A stretch of DNA of 64,000 bases from Novosphingobium guangzhouense (GTDB lineage Bacteria > Pseudomonadota > Alphaproteobacteria > Sphingomonadales > Sphingomonadaceae). Below are positions 16,016-25,418 of the stretch, piece after piece. Position numbers and translations under genes: made by a program. Numbering within the stretch: position 1 is the stretch's first letter; each line of letters begins with the position of its first letter. The notes under the pieces are model-generated. The model searched no databases, was not told the origin of the DNA, and saw only the letters and a program-made list of their open reading frames with translations. The stretch is taken from the NCBI RefSeq assembly GCF_002896965.1, contig NZ_LYMM01000031.1, forward strand, positions 1 through 64,000. Direction: 5' to 3'.

Positions 16016-16414
16016 ATGTTTCTGCTCGACACCAATATCCTGTCGGACCTGATCCGGCATCCGCAGGGTGTGATCGCGCAGCGTATCGCCGACGAGGGCG
16101 AGAACGCAGTCGCGACCAGCATTATCGTCGCTGCCGAACTGCGCTATGGCGCCGAGCGGCGCGGATCGCCGCGTCTCACCGCGCAGCTTGAGGCCGTGCT
16201 TGGACTCCTGCCGGTGCTGCCGCTGGGCGACGATGCAGATGAGCACTACGGAAGGCTGCGCGCTGATCTTGAACGGCACGGAACGCCGATCGGCGGCAAT
16301 GACATGCTGATCGCCGCCCACGCCCTGAGCCTGGGAGCCACGCTGGTGACCGACAATGTCCGGGAATTCGAGCGGGTGAAAGGCCTCGATATCGCCAACT
16401 GGTTACGCAGTTAG
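16016..16414 (+). CDS. vapC: Type II toxin VapC, PIN-domain ribonuclease
   Basis: PIN-domain endoribonuclease toxin of 132 residues, which cuts RNA (in known cases tRNA or rRNA). Acidic catalytic residues are all present: Asp5 in LLDTNILSDL, Glu in AAELRYGAE, Asp in GGNDMLIAAHA and Asp in LVTDNVREF. The gene is intact and paired with vapB. On a replicon of this kind it may act in plasmid maintenance, which is an inference. Confidence 0.92.
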   Translation: MFLLDTNILSDLIRHPQGVIAQRIADEGENAVATSIIVAAELRYGAERRGSPRLTAQLEAVLGLLPVLPLGDDADEHYGRLRADLERHGTPIGGNDMLIAAHALSLGATLVTDNVREFERVKGLDIANWLRS

Positions 16415-16549
16415 AACCCTGTCAGCCCGCGCGGAACACGGAACGCTATAAACGCCGCATTAACCTGTATTCCCGTAATCGTGCAAACGATTGCCGATCG
16501 ATGCGCACGGGGCGCGATTCGCGCAGGCGTACTCAGTTCGGGGATTGCG

Positions 16550-16681
16550 ATGAAAGCAGGGTTCGATGTCGGCCTCACCGCCGAAGTTGCGGATGGGGAA
16601 TGGGCGGTCTGGGAAGGTATGGCCGCCGCCCTGCCGATGAGCCTTGCGCTGTGGGCGCTGATCCTCTGGCTGGTGAGTTAA
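16550..16681 (+). CDS. Possible small membrane protein
   Basis: A 43-codon frame encodes a short N-terminal soluble part and one hydrophobic segment near the end (LPMSLALWALILWLVS). GGGGA at about 16538-16542 stands at workable distance from the ATG. The stop overlaps the stop of the convergent transporter gene. No family is recognised and the frame may be chance, though the transmembrane pattern argues for a real gene. Confidence 0.4.
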   Translation: MKAGFDVGLTAEVADGEWAVWEGMAAALPMSLALWALILWLVS

Positions 16682-18225
16682 TCCTCGCCCAGATGAATCT
16701 CGGGAATCCTTAGCGCCACGCCGACGGCAAGGCAGGTCAGCACGCCGCTGGTCACGAATGTCACGATGAAGGCGTGGGCGTAGATCGCCACGACCGCATC
16801 GTGCAGGGCAGGGGGCAGGGCCGCGATCAGCGCCACGCCTTCGTGCAGGACGCGCTCGGCCAGCGGGGCGGGCAGGGCGGCGGCGGCGTACTGGCGCAAG
16901 TGGTGGGTCAGCAGCAGGCCCGATCCCGCCACAGCTGCCACCGCCGCCAGCTGGTTGCAGAATTGCAGGGTGGAGGTGCCGGTGCCCAGCTCCGCGCGGG
17001 GGACGCAGTTCTGAACCGCGACCGTCAGGTTGGGCATGCACAGCCCGCCGCCCGAACCCATCAGCAGCAGGCAGCAGATCCACGCCGGATCGCCAAGGCC
17101 CACCGCGGTGACGGTTGCGATGCCGAAGAAGCCGATCGCCAGCAGCACCATGCCCCCCACGATCGGCGCCTTGTAGCGCCCCGTCCGCGATACGACCTGC
17201 CCGCCCAGCAGCGACATGGTGGTGCCCGCGATCAGGTGCGGAAGGATCATCAGCCCCGAACTCGCGGTCGAGTGGCCGCCCACGGTCTGGAAGAACAGGG
17301 GCAGGAACACCGATGATCCGAAGAAGGCAAGGCCGATCATCGTGCTGGCCACCACGGTCCGCCTAAACACCGTGTTTTCGAGGAGGTGCACCGCCAGAAC
17401 CGGCTCTGCCGCGCGCTTTTCCTGCCGGTAGAGCGCGGCGAAGGCGAGGGCGCACAGCACCCCCGTCCCGGCCATCGCCAGCGGCGTCGATGCGGCGCTG
17501 CCGTCCAGCATCCCCAGGAACATGAGGAACGCCACCGTCCCGCAGACCAGCAGCGCCACGCCCGCAAAGTCGATCGCGTGGCCCTTTCGGGGGGCAAGAT
17601 TGCGCGGCAGGGTCAGCCACACCATCGCCAGCGCCGCCGCGCCGACCGGCAGGTTGATGTAGAAGACCCAGCGCCAGCCCATCCACTCGGTCACCGCGCC
17701 GCCGACCACCGGCCCGGCGATGCTGGAGAGCGTGTAAGTGGCGTTGAACAGCCCCTGATAGCGCGGCCTTTCGCGCGGGGTGACGAGGTCGCCCAGCGTC
17801 GTCAGCGCCAGCACCGATGCTCCGCCCGCGCCCATGCCCTGGATCGCGCGGAACACGATCAGCTGCGTCATCGACTGCGCTGCCCCGCACAGGGCCGATC
17901 CGCCAAGGAAGACCACGATCGCCAGCGTGAACAGTGGCCGCCGCCCGTGGATGTCGCTGAACTTGCCGTAAAGCGGCATCGTCACCGTGGAGGCGAGCAT
18001 GAACGCGGTCATCACCCAGGAAAGCTGCGACAGCGCGCCGAACTCGCTGACGATGTGGGGCAGGGCGGGATTGACGATGAAGTTGTCCAGCGCCGCCAGC
18101 GCCGCCGTCAGCAACAGCCCCGACAGCGCCAGCCAGAAGCGGGCGCGCGTGGTTCCGGGCTCTTCTTCCTGAGTGGACGGCACCTCTCCGCTCGCGGCTT
18201 GTGCAAGCCGTCGATATGAATTCAC
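16678..18225 (-). CDS. MFS drug/solute exporter, DHA2 type
   Basis: Major facilitator protein of 515 residues with about 14 hydrophobic segments, the number of the DHA2 (EmrB/QacA-like) group. Motifs include LDNFIVNPALPHI in the first segment, GKFSDIHGRRPLF (motif A) and GMGAGGASVLALTTLGDLVTPRERPRYQG in two parts. The GTG start at 18225 overlaps the stop of the preceding MFS gene (GTGA) and has AGGAG upstream; the open frame beyond it belongs to that other gene. It may export a toxic substrate or pathway intermediate. Confidence 0.87.
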   Translation of the reverse strand: MNSYRRLAQAASGEVPSTQEEEPGTTRARFWLALSGLLLTAALAALDNFIVNPALPHIVSEFGALSQLSWVMTAFMLASTVTMPLYGKFSDIHGRRPLFTLAIVVFLGGSALCGAAQSMTQLIVFRAIQGMGAGGASVLALTTLGDLVTPRERPRYQGLFNATYTLSSIAGPVVGGAVTEWMGWRWVFYINLPVGAAALAMVWLTLPRNLAPRKGHAIDFAGVALLVCGTVAFLMFLGMLDGSAASTPLAMAGTGVLCALAFAALYRQEKRAAEPVLAVHLLENTVFRRTVVASTMIGLAFFGSSVFLPLFFQTVGGHSTASSGLMILPHLIAGTTMSLLGGQVVSRTGRYKAPIVGGMVLLAIGFFGIATVTAVGLGDPAWICCLLLMGSGGGLCMPNLTVAVQNCVPRAELGTGTSTLQFCNQLAAVAAVAGSGLLLTHHLRQYAAAALPAPLAERVLHEGVALIAALPPALHDAVVAIYAHAFIVTFVTSGVLTCLAVGVALRIPEIHLGED

Positions 18226-19610
18226 CCGGTCACTCCTGTCGCATCGCTTATGGGGTTTTCGCTCGTCGGGCCAAGGGCAAGGTAGCCGATGGCAAGGGCG
18301 GAAAAGATCACGTGCAGCAGCCCGATCAGCACGAAGGGCGCGGTCAGCCCGACAAGGTCGAACAGGTATCCCGACGCCAGCGACACCACGACCACGCTGG
18401 CGGTGCCGAAGAAGGCAAGCAGGCCATAGGCGGTGCCGCGCAGGTCGGCGGGGGCTTCCTGTCCGAAGAACGCCTGCTGCGCGATCGTCTGGGTGCTTTC
18501 GGCAATGCCGATGAACAGCGCGAGGGCAAGGATTTCCCAGCCCGTCACGCTTGTCACCAGCGGCGCGCAAAGGAACGATATGCCCACCAGCACCAGGCTG
18601 GCGACGTAGATCGTGGTGCGGTCCCACTTGTCGAGCAGCACACCCAGGATCGGCGGGATCACGAAGGAACAGGCGCGCATCAGCGCCAGCGCGGTACCGG
18701 CGATGGCGACGGTGCCGGTCGTGCCCAGGCCCTCCTGCGCGCCGCGAAGGGTGATCCACAAGGCGAGGAACGAGCCGACCACCGCCTCGTCGGTGCGCAC
18801 CACGAAGGAGGTCAGCAGCAGCACCCCGAAACCCCGGTTGGTGCGCGCATGGCCGACCACGCGCCAGAACCCGCCGAGCAGCTCGCGCAGGCCCTGAGAG
18901 GCAGGCGCGGTGCTTTTCCGCCGGTCCTTCGCGGGCGCATCGGGCATCAGGAACATCGCCGCGACCAGCGCCGCGCCGAGGCCGACGATGCCGCAAGCCC
19001 ACAGCGCATATGTGCCAGCGCGCGCGGTGTCATAGCCCGCAGAGTGCAGCCAGCCCGGCAGGGCTGCGCCGATAACCCCCACCATCAGCACGCTGATCAG
19101 GCCATAGAACACCATGACCAGCGCCATGAACCGCCCGCGCGAGGCGTTGTCGACATAGTCGAAGAACTTTGGCGGACCGCCGGCGGTGTGCGCGCTTGAC
19201 GCGATGCCGAAGCAGAAGCGGATGACGAACAGCGCCACCACGCCGCCCGCCAGCGGATAGGCGAAGGCGGCCATGCTGTAGCCGACAAGGGCGAAGATCA
19301 CCATCGCCCGCCGCCCGATCCGGTCCGCCAGCGCGCCCGCGAAGCTGACGCAGACCAGCACGACCGCCTGCTGCACCGTCATCAGCTGCCCCGCCAAACG
19401 GCCCTGCTGATCGCGCGGCACGCCGACCATTTCGGTGAACACGTAAGGCTGCATGAGGGCGATGAACGCGGTCATCATCACCGCGATTCCGGTCACCAGC
19501 AGGAATACGAAGACTTCGCGCGGGGGAATGCCCGGCATCAGCGTGATCGGCCCGATCCGCGCCTGATTCTCCGCCTTCTGGCGAACAGCGCCCTTGGGTG
19601 CAGTGTCCAT
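18222..19610 (-). CDS. MFS transporter
   Basis: Major facilitator protein of 462 residues with about 12 hydrophobic segments. It has a motif A (GALADRIGRRAMV) and a repeat in the second half (GVLLDKWDRTTIY). Order and overlap (GTGA) show an operon with the DHA2 transporter. It is divergent from a methyltransferase gene that leads the rightward catabolic series, so a shared control region at 19611-19844 is likely. Substrate is unknown. Confidence 0.87.
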   Translation of the reverse strand: MDTAPKGAVRQKAENQARIGPITLMPGIPPREVFVFLLVTGIAVMMTAFIALMQPYVFTEMVGVPRDQQGRLAGQLMTVQQAVVLVCVSFAGALADRIGRRAMVIFALVGYSMAAFAYPLAGGVVALFVIRFCFGIASSAHTAGGPPKFFDYVDNASRGRFMALVMVFYGLISVLMVGVIGAALPGWLHSAGYDTARAGTYALWACGIVGLGAALVAAMFLMPDAPAKDRRKSTAPASQGLRELLGGFWRVVGHARTNRGFGVLLLTSFVVRTDEAVVGSFLALWITLRGAQEGLGTTGTVAIAGTALALMRACSFVIPPILGVLLDKWDRTTIYVASLVLVGISFLCAPLVTSVTGWEILALALFIGIAESTQTIAQQAFFGQEAPADLRGTAYGLLAFFGTASVVVVSLASGYLFDLVGLTAPFVLIGLLHVIFSALAIGYLALGPTSENPISDATGVTG

Positions 19611-19844
19611 GCCGGTCCTTCCATGTCGAGGAGCGACCGGGAAGGGCGCTTCGCCGCGTCCGGTCAGGGGACAGGATACGAAAAGGCGGCCGCGATTCCA
19701 GCGATTAAGCCATGCTCAAAAGGCGGGTCAGATATGCCTTTGCGCACTATTGCCTCGCCGTGCCGCCGGGACTTACGCTGCCCCTACAAGCAGCCCGAGA
19801 GCGTTTGCGCCGGGCCTGCCGCACCCCTTTTCAGGAGTCGTCCC

Positions 19845-20915
19845 ATGCTGATCGACCGTGGATTTTCCGAGCGTAACCGCCGCGTGCGCAGCCTTGACGT
19901 GGAAAGCTACCAGGACTTCGTGCTGGGCTTTCGCGACTGGACTTATGGCGATCTCGACAAGTCCGCGCGGGCCAGCGCCGACGAGATCCTCGAAGACCTG
20001 CGCCTTAACACCGAGGAAGCCCCGCTCGATGCCTTCCGGGGCGCCTTCGAGAAGGACCCGATGATCGCCGCGCGCATCCGGTGCTGGCTGTCGAGCCAGC
20101 AGCTGATGTGGCGCAACGTGCTGGATCACTACAGCCAGCATGCCGATTTCTACATGGGCGGGATGGAAACGGCGGACACCAGCGGCCCCGGATCGCTGGA
20201 ACTGAACACGGGCATGGACATGCCCGATTACACCAAGCACGAAATCCACATCCAGCCAGGCGGCTATACCGGCAACGACTTCGCCGGGCCGCTCTACCAC
20301 TATGGCACCAACACCTTCTACAAGGGCCAGAACAACGAGGACGAGTTCCAGTTCGGCATCGCGCGCACCATCGCCAAGCCTGCTGACGGCAAGATCGAAC
20401 GCATCGTCGATATCGGCTGCGGCATCGGTCGGCTGAGCGTGGCGCTGGCAGAGACGTTCCCGGATGCGGAAGTATGGGGTCTCGACGTGGGCGGGCCGCT
20501 GGTGCGCTATGCCCATGCCCGCGCGGTGGAACTGGGCACCCCGGTCCACTTCGCGCAGCGTCTGGCCGAGGATACCAAGTTCGCGGACAACAGCGTCGAT
20601 ATCGTCACCGCCTACATCCTCTTCCATGAAGTGTCGGAACAGGGCGCGAAGGATATCTGCGCCGAAACCTTCCGCATCCTGCGCCCCGGCGGCGTGTTCG
20701 ACGTGACAGACTTCCACACCGGCCGCGCCCGTTCGAACGAGCCCTATCGCCGGTTCATGGGGTGGATCGACCACGTCTACAATGCAGAGCGCTGGTCGCA
20801 CCAGTTCACTGCCAAGGACTTCATGGAAACCCTGCGCGAAGCCGGGTTCGAAGTGGAGAAGGGCGAAAACCGCCACTGGGGCATCGCCTGCTACATCGCG
20901 CGTAAACCCGAATAG
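19845..20915 (+). CDS. Class I SAM-dependent methyltransferase
   Basis: Methyltransferase of 356 residues. SAM-binding motif I is VDIGCGIGRLSVALAE near residue 187, followed by EVWGLDVGGPLV (motif II acidic strand), and DIVTAYILFHEVSEQGAKDI and LRPGGVFDVTDF (later motifs). The 180 residues before motif I are unusual for a simple methyltransferase and may form a substrate-recognition domain. CAGGAG at 19832-19837 supports the ATG at 19845; earlier in-frame codons look non-coding. It precedes a TonB receptor and enzymes of a possible catabolic pathway; the methyl acceptor is unknown. Confidence 0.85.
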   Translation: MLIDRGFSERNRRVRSLDVESYQDFVLGFRDWTYGDLDKSARASADEILEDLRLNTEEAPLDAFRGAFEKDPMIAARIRCWLSSQQLMWRNVLDHYSQHADFYMGGMETADTSGPGSLELNTGMDMPDYTKHEIHIQPGGYTGNDFAGPLYHYGTNTFYKGQNNEDEFQFGIARTIAKPADGKIERIVDIGCGIGRLSVALAETFPDAEVWGLDVGGPLVRYAHARAVELGTPVHFAQRLAEDTKFADNSVDIVTAYILFHEVSEQGAKDICAETFRILRPGGVFDVTDFHTGRARSNEPYRRFMGWIDHVYNAERWSHQFTAKDFMETLREAGFEVEKGENRHWGIACYIARKPE

Positions 20916-20941
20916 AACGCCAGCGAACCACGGACTGCGCA

Positions 20942-20965
20942 CCTGCGGCGAACCGGCGCCGCAGG
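20942..20965. terminator. GC-rich hairpin after the methyltransferase gene
   Basis: CCTGCGGCG (20942-20950) pairs perfectly with CGCCGCAGG (20957-20965) around a 6-base loop, 26 bp after the methyltransferase stop. There is no T run, so it may slow or partly terminate transcription ahead of the TonB receptor. Confidence 0.45.
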
Positions 20966-21145
20966 GCGAAGCGCCGCGTCCGCGCGCCGGACCTGTCAGC
21001 CGGGGCATGACAGCTAGAACCCGCCTCCGCCTTGTCCGGCCCGGTCGCGGCAGACAGTCTTCGCAGCGTGCGATGAAGCCCCGAAACAAGAGGGCGCCGA
21101 TGGAGAGGATCGGAAAAAAAGACACAAACCCAAGGGGGGTAATCC

Positions 21146-23569
21146 ATGCGTCACCACAGCATCGCGTCCAGATTCCACTTGAGCACCTCAACCGCGCTGG
21201 CAGGCCTTGGCGCTGTCGTTTCCGGGGCCGCGTTCGTAGCTCCCGCCCCGGTGCTGGCGCAGTCGGCCAGCGAGCCTGACAACGCCATCGTCGTCACCGC
21301 GCGCCGCACCGAGGAACGGCTTGAATCGGTGCCGCTGGCGATCTCCGCGTTCTCGGCAGAGGCGCTGGAGACGCAGGATATCAAGTCGCTCAACGACATT
21401 TCGGCCGCGACCCCCGGCTTCCAGTTCCAGAACCAGGCGGGCGGCGGATCGGGCCGCAACGACCGTTCGATCAACAACCTGACCTTCCGCGGCCTGGCGC
21501 TGGGCAACGTCTCGCCGATCTCGCAGGGCGGCCTCGTGTTCATCGACGGCGCCCCGGTCATCAACGCCTCGGTCCCGGCGATCGACGACGTGGCGCGGGT
21601 GGAAGTGCTGAAAGGCCCGCAGGCCGCCTACTTCGGGCGATCGACATTCTCCGGCGCGGTCAACTTCGTGACCAAGAGCCCGACTTACGACTTCTCCGGC
21701 AGGGTCAAGGGCATGGCGGGCAATTATGGCTCCAACGCGGTGTCGGGCAGCGTCAACATCCCCGTCATCGACCAGATGCTGGCCTTCCGCCTCGGCGCCA
21801 GCCACGATTTCGAGGGCGGCCAGTACCGCAATTCCGCCGATCGCAGCCAGCACCTCGGCGATCGCAAGACCGACGCGGTCAGCGCGCAGTTGCTGTTCGA
21901 ACCGATGTCGACCCTCAAGATCACCGGCTTTGCCTCGTACGCGGTTAGCAAGGACGGCCCGCCCGCGCAGGCGGCGATCAAATCGAGCGAGTTCAACTGC
22001 GACCTTGGCGGCACTTCGGGCGGCTATTACTGCGGCAAGTTGCCGGCCAAGCTGCCTGCATCGCTGATCGGCGGCAATTACCAGCTGGACCAGCGCGCCT
22101 ATGACGTGCTGATCGCCAACAGCGCCGAATACCCGACGATCTTCGACCCCGGCTTCAACAAGTCCACTGGCCTCAAGCGCGAAACGGTGCAGGCCGATCT
22201 TCGGATGGACTGGGAACTGGGCGGCGGCATGGTGCTCAGTTCGATCACCGCCTACCACAGCGACAAGACCCAGACCGGGCTTGACCTGACGTTCCGCGAC
22301 ACCTCCGATATCGCCAACCCCACCGCGTCGCTGCCGGGGGCGCCCAGCTATGTGAAGTGGCTGCTGAACTATCAGACTTACGTCACCGACTTCAGCCAGG
22401 AACTGCGCCTGACTTCGGCGCAGGACCAGCCCCTGCGCTGGACGGTGGGCGCCAGCTACTTCACGGCGGACTACGATTCCGGCGCGATCTGGGGCATCAA
22501 TCCCTACGGCACCGGCAACAGTTCCACCCTGACCAACCAGAAGCCCAAAACCCCCGCGATCTTCGGCGCGGTCTATTTCGACGTGACGCCGGAGCTGACG
22601 ATCAGCGCCGAAGGGCGCTATCAGTGGGACAAGATCCGCATGTCGGTGCTCGCCTCGGCGGCGGGGGTCTATTACGACAGCCCGATCGTCCAGCAGGCGA
22701 CGTTCAAGAGCTTCTCCCCGCGCCTGACGGTGGATTACAAGTTCGCGCCTGACAGCACCGCCTATGTGCTGTTCTCCCGCGGCTACCGTCCCGGTGGTTT
22801 CAACGGCGCCTACGATGCCCTTAGCGACACCGAGAAGGCCCAGATCGCCACCACCGGCGGTTCCACCTACAAGCAGGAGCGGCTCGACAACTATGAAGTG
22901 GGCATCAAGTCCGCCTTCATGAACGGCAAGGCATCGATCCGCGCCGCTGTCTATGTCGACAAGTATCGCGACGGGCAGGTGTCCAACAGCTACACGTATT
23001 ACCCCGACGGTTCCTCCACCATCAACCTGCTCAGCGTGGTCGAGAACCTGGGCGCGGTGGACTTGTGGGGCATCGAGCTGGAAGGCAACGTCACGCCCGC
23101 AGAGGGCCTGAGCTTCAACGGCTCGTTCGGGCTGGCGGACAGCGACATCAAGAACTTCATCTGCGCCGAATGCCTCAACATCGGCGGTACCACCGACGCC
23201 ACCGGCAACAAGCTGTCGGGCGTGCCGCGCCTGACCTGGACGGCGGGCGTGCAGTACGATCGCCAGCTGTCCGATGCATGGTCTGGCTATGCCCGCCTCG
23301 ATTACCGCCATCGCGGACGCCAGTACGTGGACAACTACAATGCCGCGTGGAGCCGCAACGACGACAAGGTCGATGTGCGCTTCGGCGCGCGGCAGGATGC
23401 CAATGGCGGTGGGGGCCTGGCTGTGGAAGCCTTCGTCACCAACCTGTTCAACGAACAGACGATGGTGGGCGGCCGCGCCACCGACCTCGTCACCCTGACC
23501 ACCAACGAAATCCGCCTCGCCCTGCCCGAAAAGCGGCGCATGGGCGTGCGCTTCAGCTACGAATTCTGA
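21146..23569 (+). CDS. TonB-dependent outer-membrane receptor
   Basis: Outer-membrane transporter of 807 residues. It has a signal peptide (cleaved near PAPVLAQ, residue 38), a TonB-box-like DNAIVVTARRTEE, a plug domain with VEVLKGPQAAYFGRSTFSGAV, and a barrel ending RFSYEF. GGGGGG lies upstream at 21133-21139 before the ATG. It leads a tightly packed series of enzymes (23588-26266), so it probably imports their substrate. Only about 30% of plug-domain text resembles the receptor at 6004-8208 by eye, so the two likely have different ligands. Confidence 0.92.
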   Translation: MRHHSIASRFHLSTSTALAGLGAVVSGAAFVAPAPVLAQSASEPDNAIVVTARRTEERLESVPLAISAFSAEALETQDIKSLNDISAATPGFQFQNQAGGGSGRNDRSINNLTFRGLALGNVSPISQGGLVFIDGAPVINASVPAIDDVARVEVLKGPQAAYFGRSTFSGAVNFVTKSPTYDFSGRVKGMAGNYGSNAVSGSVNIPVIDQMLAFRLGASHDFEGGQYRNSADRSQHLGDRKTDAVSAQLLFEPMSTLKITGFASYAVSKDGPPAQAAIKSSEFNCDLGGTSGGYYCGKLPAKLPASLIGGNYQLDQRAYDVLIANSAEYPTIFDPGFNKSTGLKRETVQADLRMDWELGGGMVLSSITAYHSDKTQTGLDLTFRDTSDIANPTASLPGAPSYVKWLLNYQTYVTDFSQELRLTSAQDQPLRWTVGASYFTADYDSGAIWGINPYGTGNSSTLTNQKPKTPAIFGAVYFDVTPELTISAEGRYQWDKIRMSVLASAAGVYYDSPIVQQATFKSFSPRLTVDYKFAPDSTAYVLFSRGYRPGGFNGAYDALSDTEKAQIATTGGSTYKQERLDNYEVGIKSAFMNGKASIRAAVYVDKYRDGQVSNSYTYYPDGSSTINLLSVVENLGAVDLWGIELEGNVTPAEGLSFNGSFGLADSDIKNFICAECLNIGGTTDATGNKLSGVPRLTWTAGVQYDRQLSDAWSGYARLDYRHRGRQYVDNYNAAWSRNDDKVDVRFGARQDANGGGGLAVEAFVTNLFNEQTMVGGRATDLVTLTTNEIRLALPEKRRMGVRFSYEF

Positions 23570-23587
23570 GAGAGGACGATTGCGATC

Positions 23588-23935
23588 ATGGCGACCCAGG
23601 CCGAACAGAAATACAAGTCCGCCGCCGACGATTTCATCTTCGCGGATTCGGACAACATCTCCGCCTTTCCCGAGCAGACGGTGGACAACCTGATGCACGT
23701 GATCATCGCGCTGGGGGCGGAATTGTGGACCGTGCGGCGCCGCATGATGACGCTGGAAAAGGTGCTCGAAAAGGCGGGCGTCTCTGCCGACGACGTCGAG
23801 AAATACCTGCCCGGTGCTGAGGAAAAGGCGGCCTGGGCGCAGGAGCGCGACATCTTCATCAAGCGCACGTTCGGCGCGCTGGAACGGCGCGGCGGGGCGA
23901 ACATGAAGCAGATGGACACCTCGAAAGACCTTTGA
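23588..23935 (+). CDS. Conserved-looking hypothetical protein
   Basis: A 115-residue soluble, charged protein with no recognised motif. It contains a helical stretch (VDNLMHVIIALGAELWTVRRRMMTLEKVLEKAG, residues 32-64 in pieces) that could form a coiled coil or a subunit contact. It lies 18 bp after the TonB receptor and 70 bp before a flavoprotein gene on the same strand, so it belongs to the same operon. It may be an accessory subunit of one of the neighbouring enzymes; this is inference. Confidence 0.7.
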   Translation: MATQAEQKYKSAADDFIFADSDNISAFPEQTVDNLMHVIIALGAELWTVRRRMMTLEKVLEKAGVSADDVEKYLPGAEEKAAWAQERDIFIKRTFGALERRGGANMKQMDTSKDL

Positions 23936-24005
23936 CTTCCCGGCAGGGCGGTCCGCTTCATGCGGGCCGCCCATTCCCAGCCTTCAAGAACAACGGAGAT
24001 GCGGC

Positions 24006-25418
24006 GTGTATCCGGAATTTGACGTGATCGTGGTGGGTGCGGGCACGGCGGGCATTCCCGCTGCGCTGGGCGCGGTGGAGCGCGGCCTGAAAGTGGCGCT
24101 GGTGGAAGCGGCGGCCGATATCGGCGGCACGCTGCACTTGTCGAGCGCATCGATCAGCGCGGGCGGCACCGACCTGCAACGCCGGGCCGGCATCGCGGAT
24201 TCGGCGCAGGACCACTTCACCGATGCGCTGCGCATCAACCACGGCACCGGCGACCACGTGCTTCTGCGCAAGTGGACCGAGGAAGCCGGGCCGATGGTCG
24301 ACTGGCTGGAATCGATCGGTTGGACCTGCATGGACGGCGTCCCCCATTTCGCGCCCGAACACGATCTCTACAACGTCGAGCGGACCTATCGCAGCACCAA
24401 TGCCGGGATAGAGGTGCTGGACGCCTTCCGCCGCGAACTGGCGCGGGTGGAGCCGACCGGCCTTCTGACGCTGATGCTGGAAACCCGCTTTACCGACCTT
24501 GTGACGCGGAACGGCCGCGTCACCGGCATTCTGGCCGATACACCGCTGGGCCCGGTCAGCCTTTCCGCCCAGAGCGTGATCCTGACGACCGGCGGCTTCA
24601 GCGGCAGTGCGCGCCATTGGCAGGAACTGCACGGCCACGTTCCGCTGCGCTACCACGTCGAGACGGTGCGCGGCGATGCGCTGGACCCCGTTCGCGCGGC
24701 GGGCGGTTCGGTGTGGTTCACCGAATACTGCCTGCCGGCCTTCGGCGGCACCCGCACGCTGGACAGCAAGGCGTCTGCATGGATCCACAGCGATGTGCTG
24801 CCCACCCGCCGCCCGCCCTGGGAAATCTACGTCAACGAGCGCGGCGAACGCTTCATGCCCGAGGACGAGATGAGCATCGACGCGCGCGAACGCGCGGTCA
24901 TGGCGCAGCCCAACTGGGCCTTCTGGATCGTCTGGGACGAGGCCATCCGCAAGGCGTCCAAACCCCTGTTCCGCTGGCCCGCCGAAACGGTGGAAGCCCT
25001 GTTCGCGGGCGAGGGGGGCGAGGACTTCGTGGTTGCGGGCAGCGTGGAGGAACTGGCGGAACGCACCGGGATGCCCGAGGGCGCCTTGCGCACAACCATC
25101 GAACTTTACAACCGCGGTCAGGCCGTGGGCAGCGACATGTTTCGGCGCAAGCACATGCCCGCCCCCATCGCCGAAGCGCCGTTCTACGCGGTGCGCCATT
25201 ATGGCTGCTCGATCAGTTGCTATCCCGGCATCAAGGTGGACGAGGACTTGCGCGTCGTGCGGGCAGACGGCTCGCCGATAGAGGGGCTCTATGCGGCGGG
25301 CGAGGTGATCGGCATCGGCTTTCTTGGCCATGGTTTCCTCAGCGGTTCGATCGTGTCGTCGGCGATCACCTTTGGCCGCAAGCTGGGCCGCGAAGTGCCC
25401 GCCAAGGTGCCGGCATGA
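24006..25418 (+). CDS. FAD-binding dehydrogenase, fumarate reductase-like flavoprotein
   Basis: Flavoprotein of 470 residues in the FAD_binding_2 group, which includes fumarate reductases and 3-ketosteroid dehydrogenases. The N-terminal dinucleotide fold is VIVVGAGTAGIPAAL, followed by an Ala/Glu-ending strand; the C-terminal FAD motif is GLYAAGEVIGIGFLGHGFLSGS. The GTG at 24006 has GGAG 7 bases upstream. The substrate-binding insertion differs from classic fumarate reductase (no HPT/R pair seen). It overlaps the next gene by ATGA. It likely oxidises or reduces a ring or C=C bond in the pathway of this cluster. Confidence 0.83.
   Translation: MYPEFDVIVVGAGTAGIPAALGAVERGLKVALVEAAADIGGTLHLSSASISAGGTDLQRRAGIADSAQDHFTDALRINHGTGDHVLLRKWTEEAGPMVDWLESIGWTCMDGVPHFAPEHDLYNVERTYRSTNAGIEVLDAFRRELARVEPTGLLTLMLETRFTDLVTRNGRVTGILADTPLGPVSLSAQSVILTTGGFSGSARHWQELHGHVPLRYHVETVRGDALDPVRAAGGSVWFTEYCLPAFGGTRTLDSKASAWIHSDVLPTRRPPWEIYVNERGERFMPEDEMSIDARERAVMAQPNWAFWIVWDEAIRKASKPLFRWPAETVEALFAGEGGEDFVVAGSVEELAERTGMPEGALRTTIELYNRGQAVGSDMFRRKHMPAPIAEAPFYAVRHYGCSISCYPGIKVDEDLRVVRADGSPIEGLYAAGEVIGIGFLGHGFLSGSIVSSAITFGRKLGREVPAKVPA

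Noticed and set aside
18226..19002. Upstream extension of the DHA2 transporter frame
   Set aside because: The extension lies wholly inside the other MFS gene in another frame and is Arg/Ala-rich; GTG 18225 with AGGAG is the better start.
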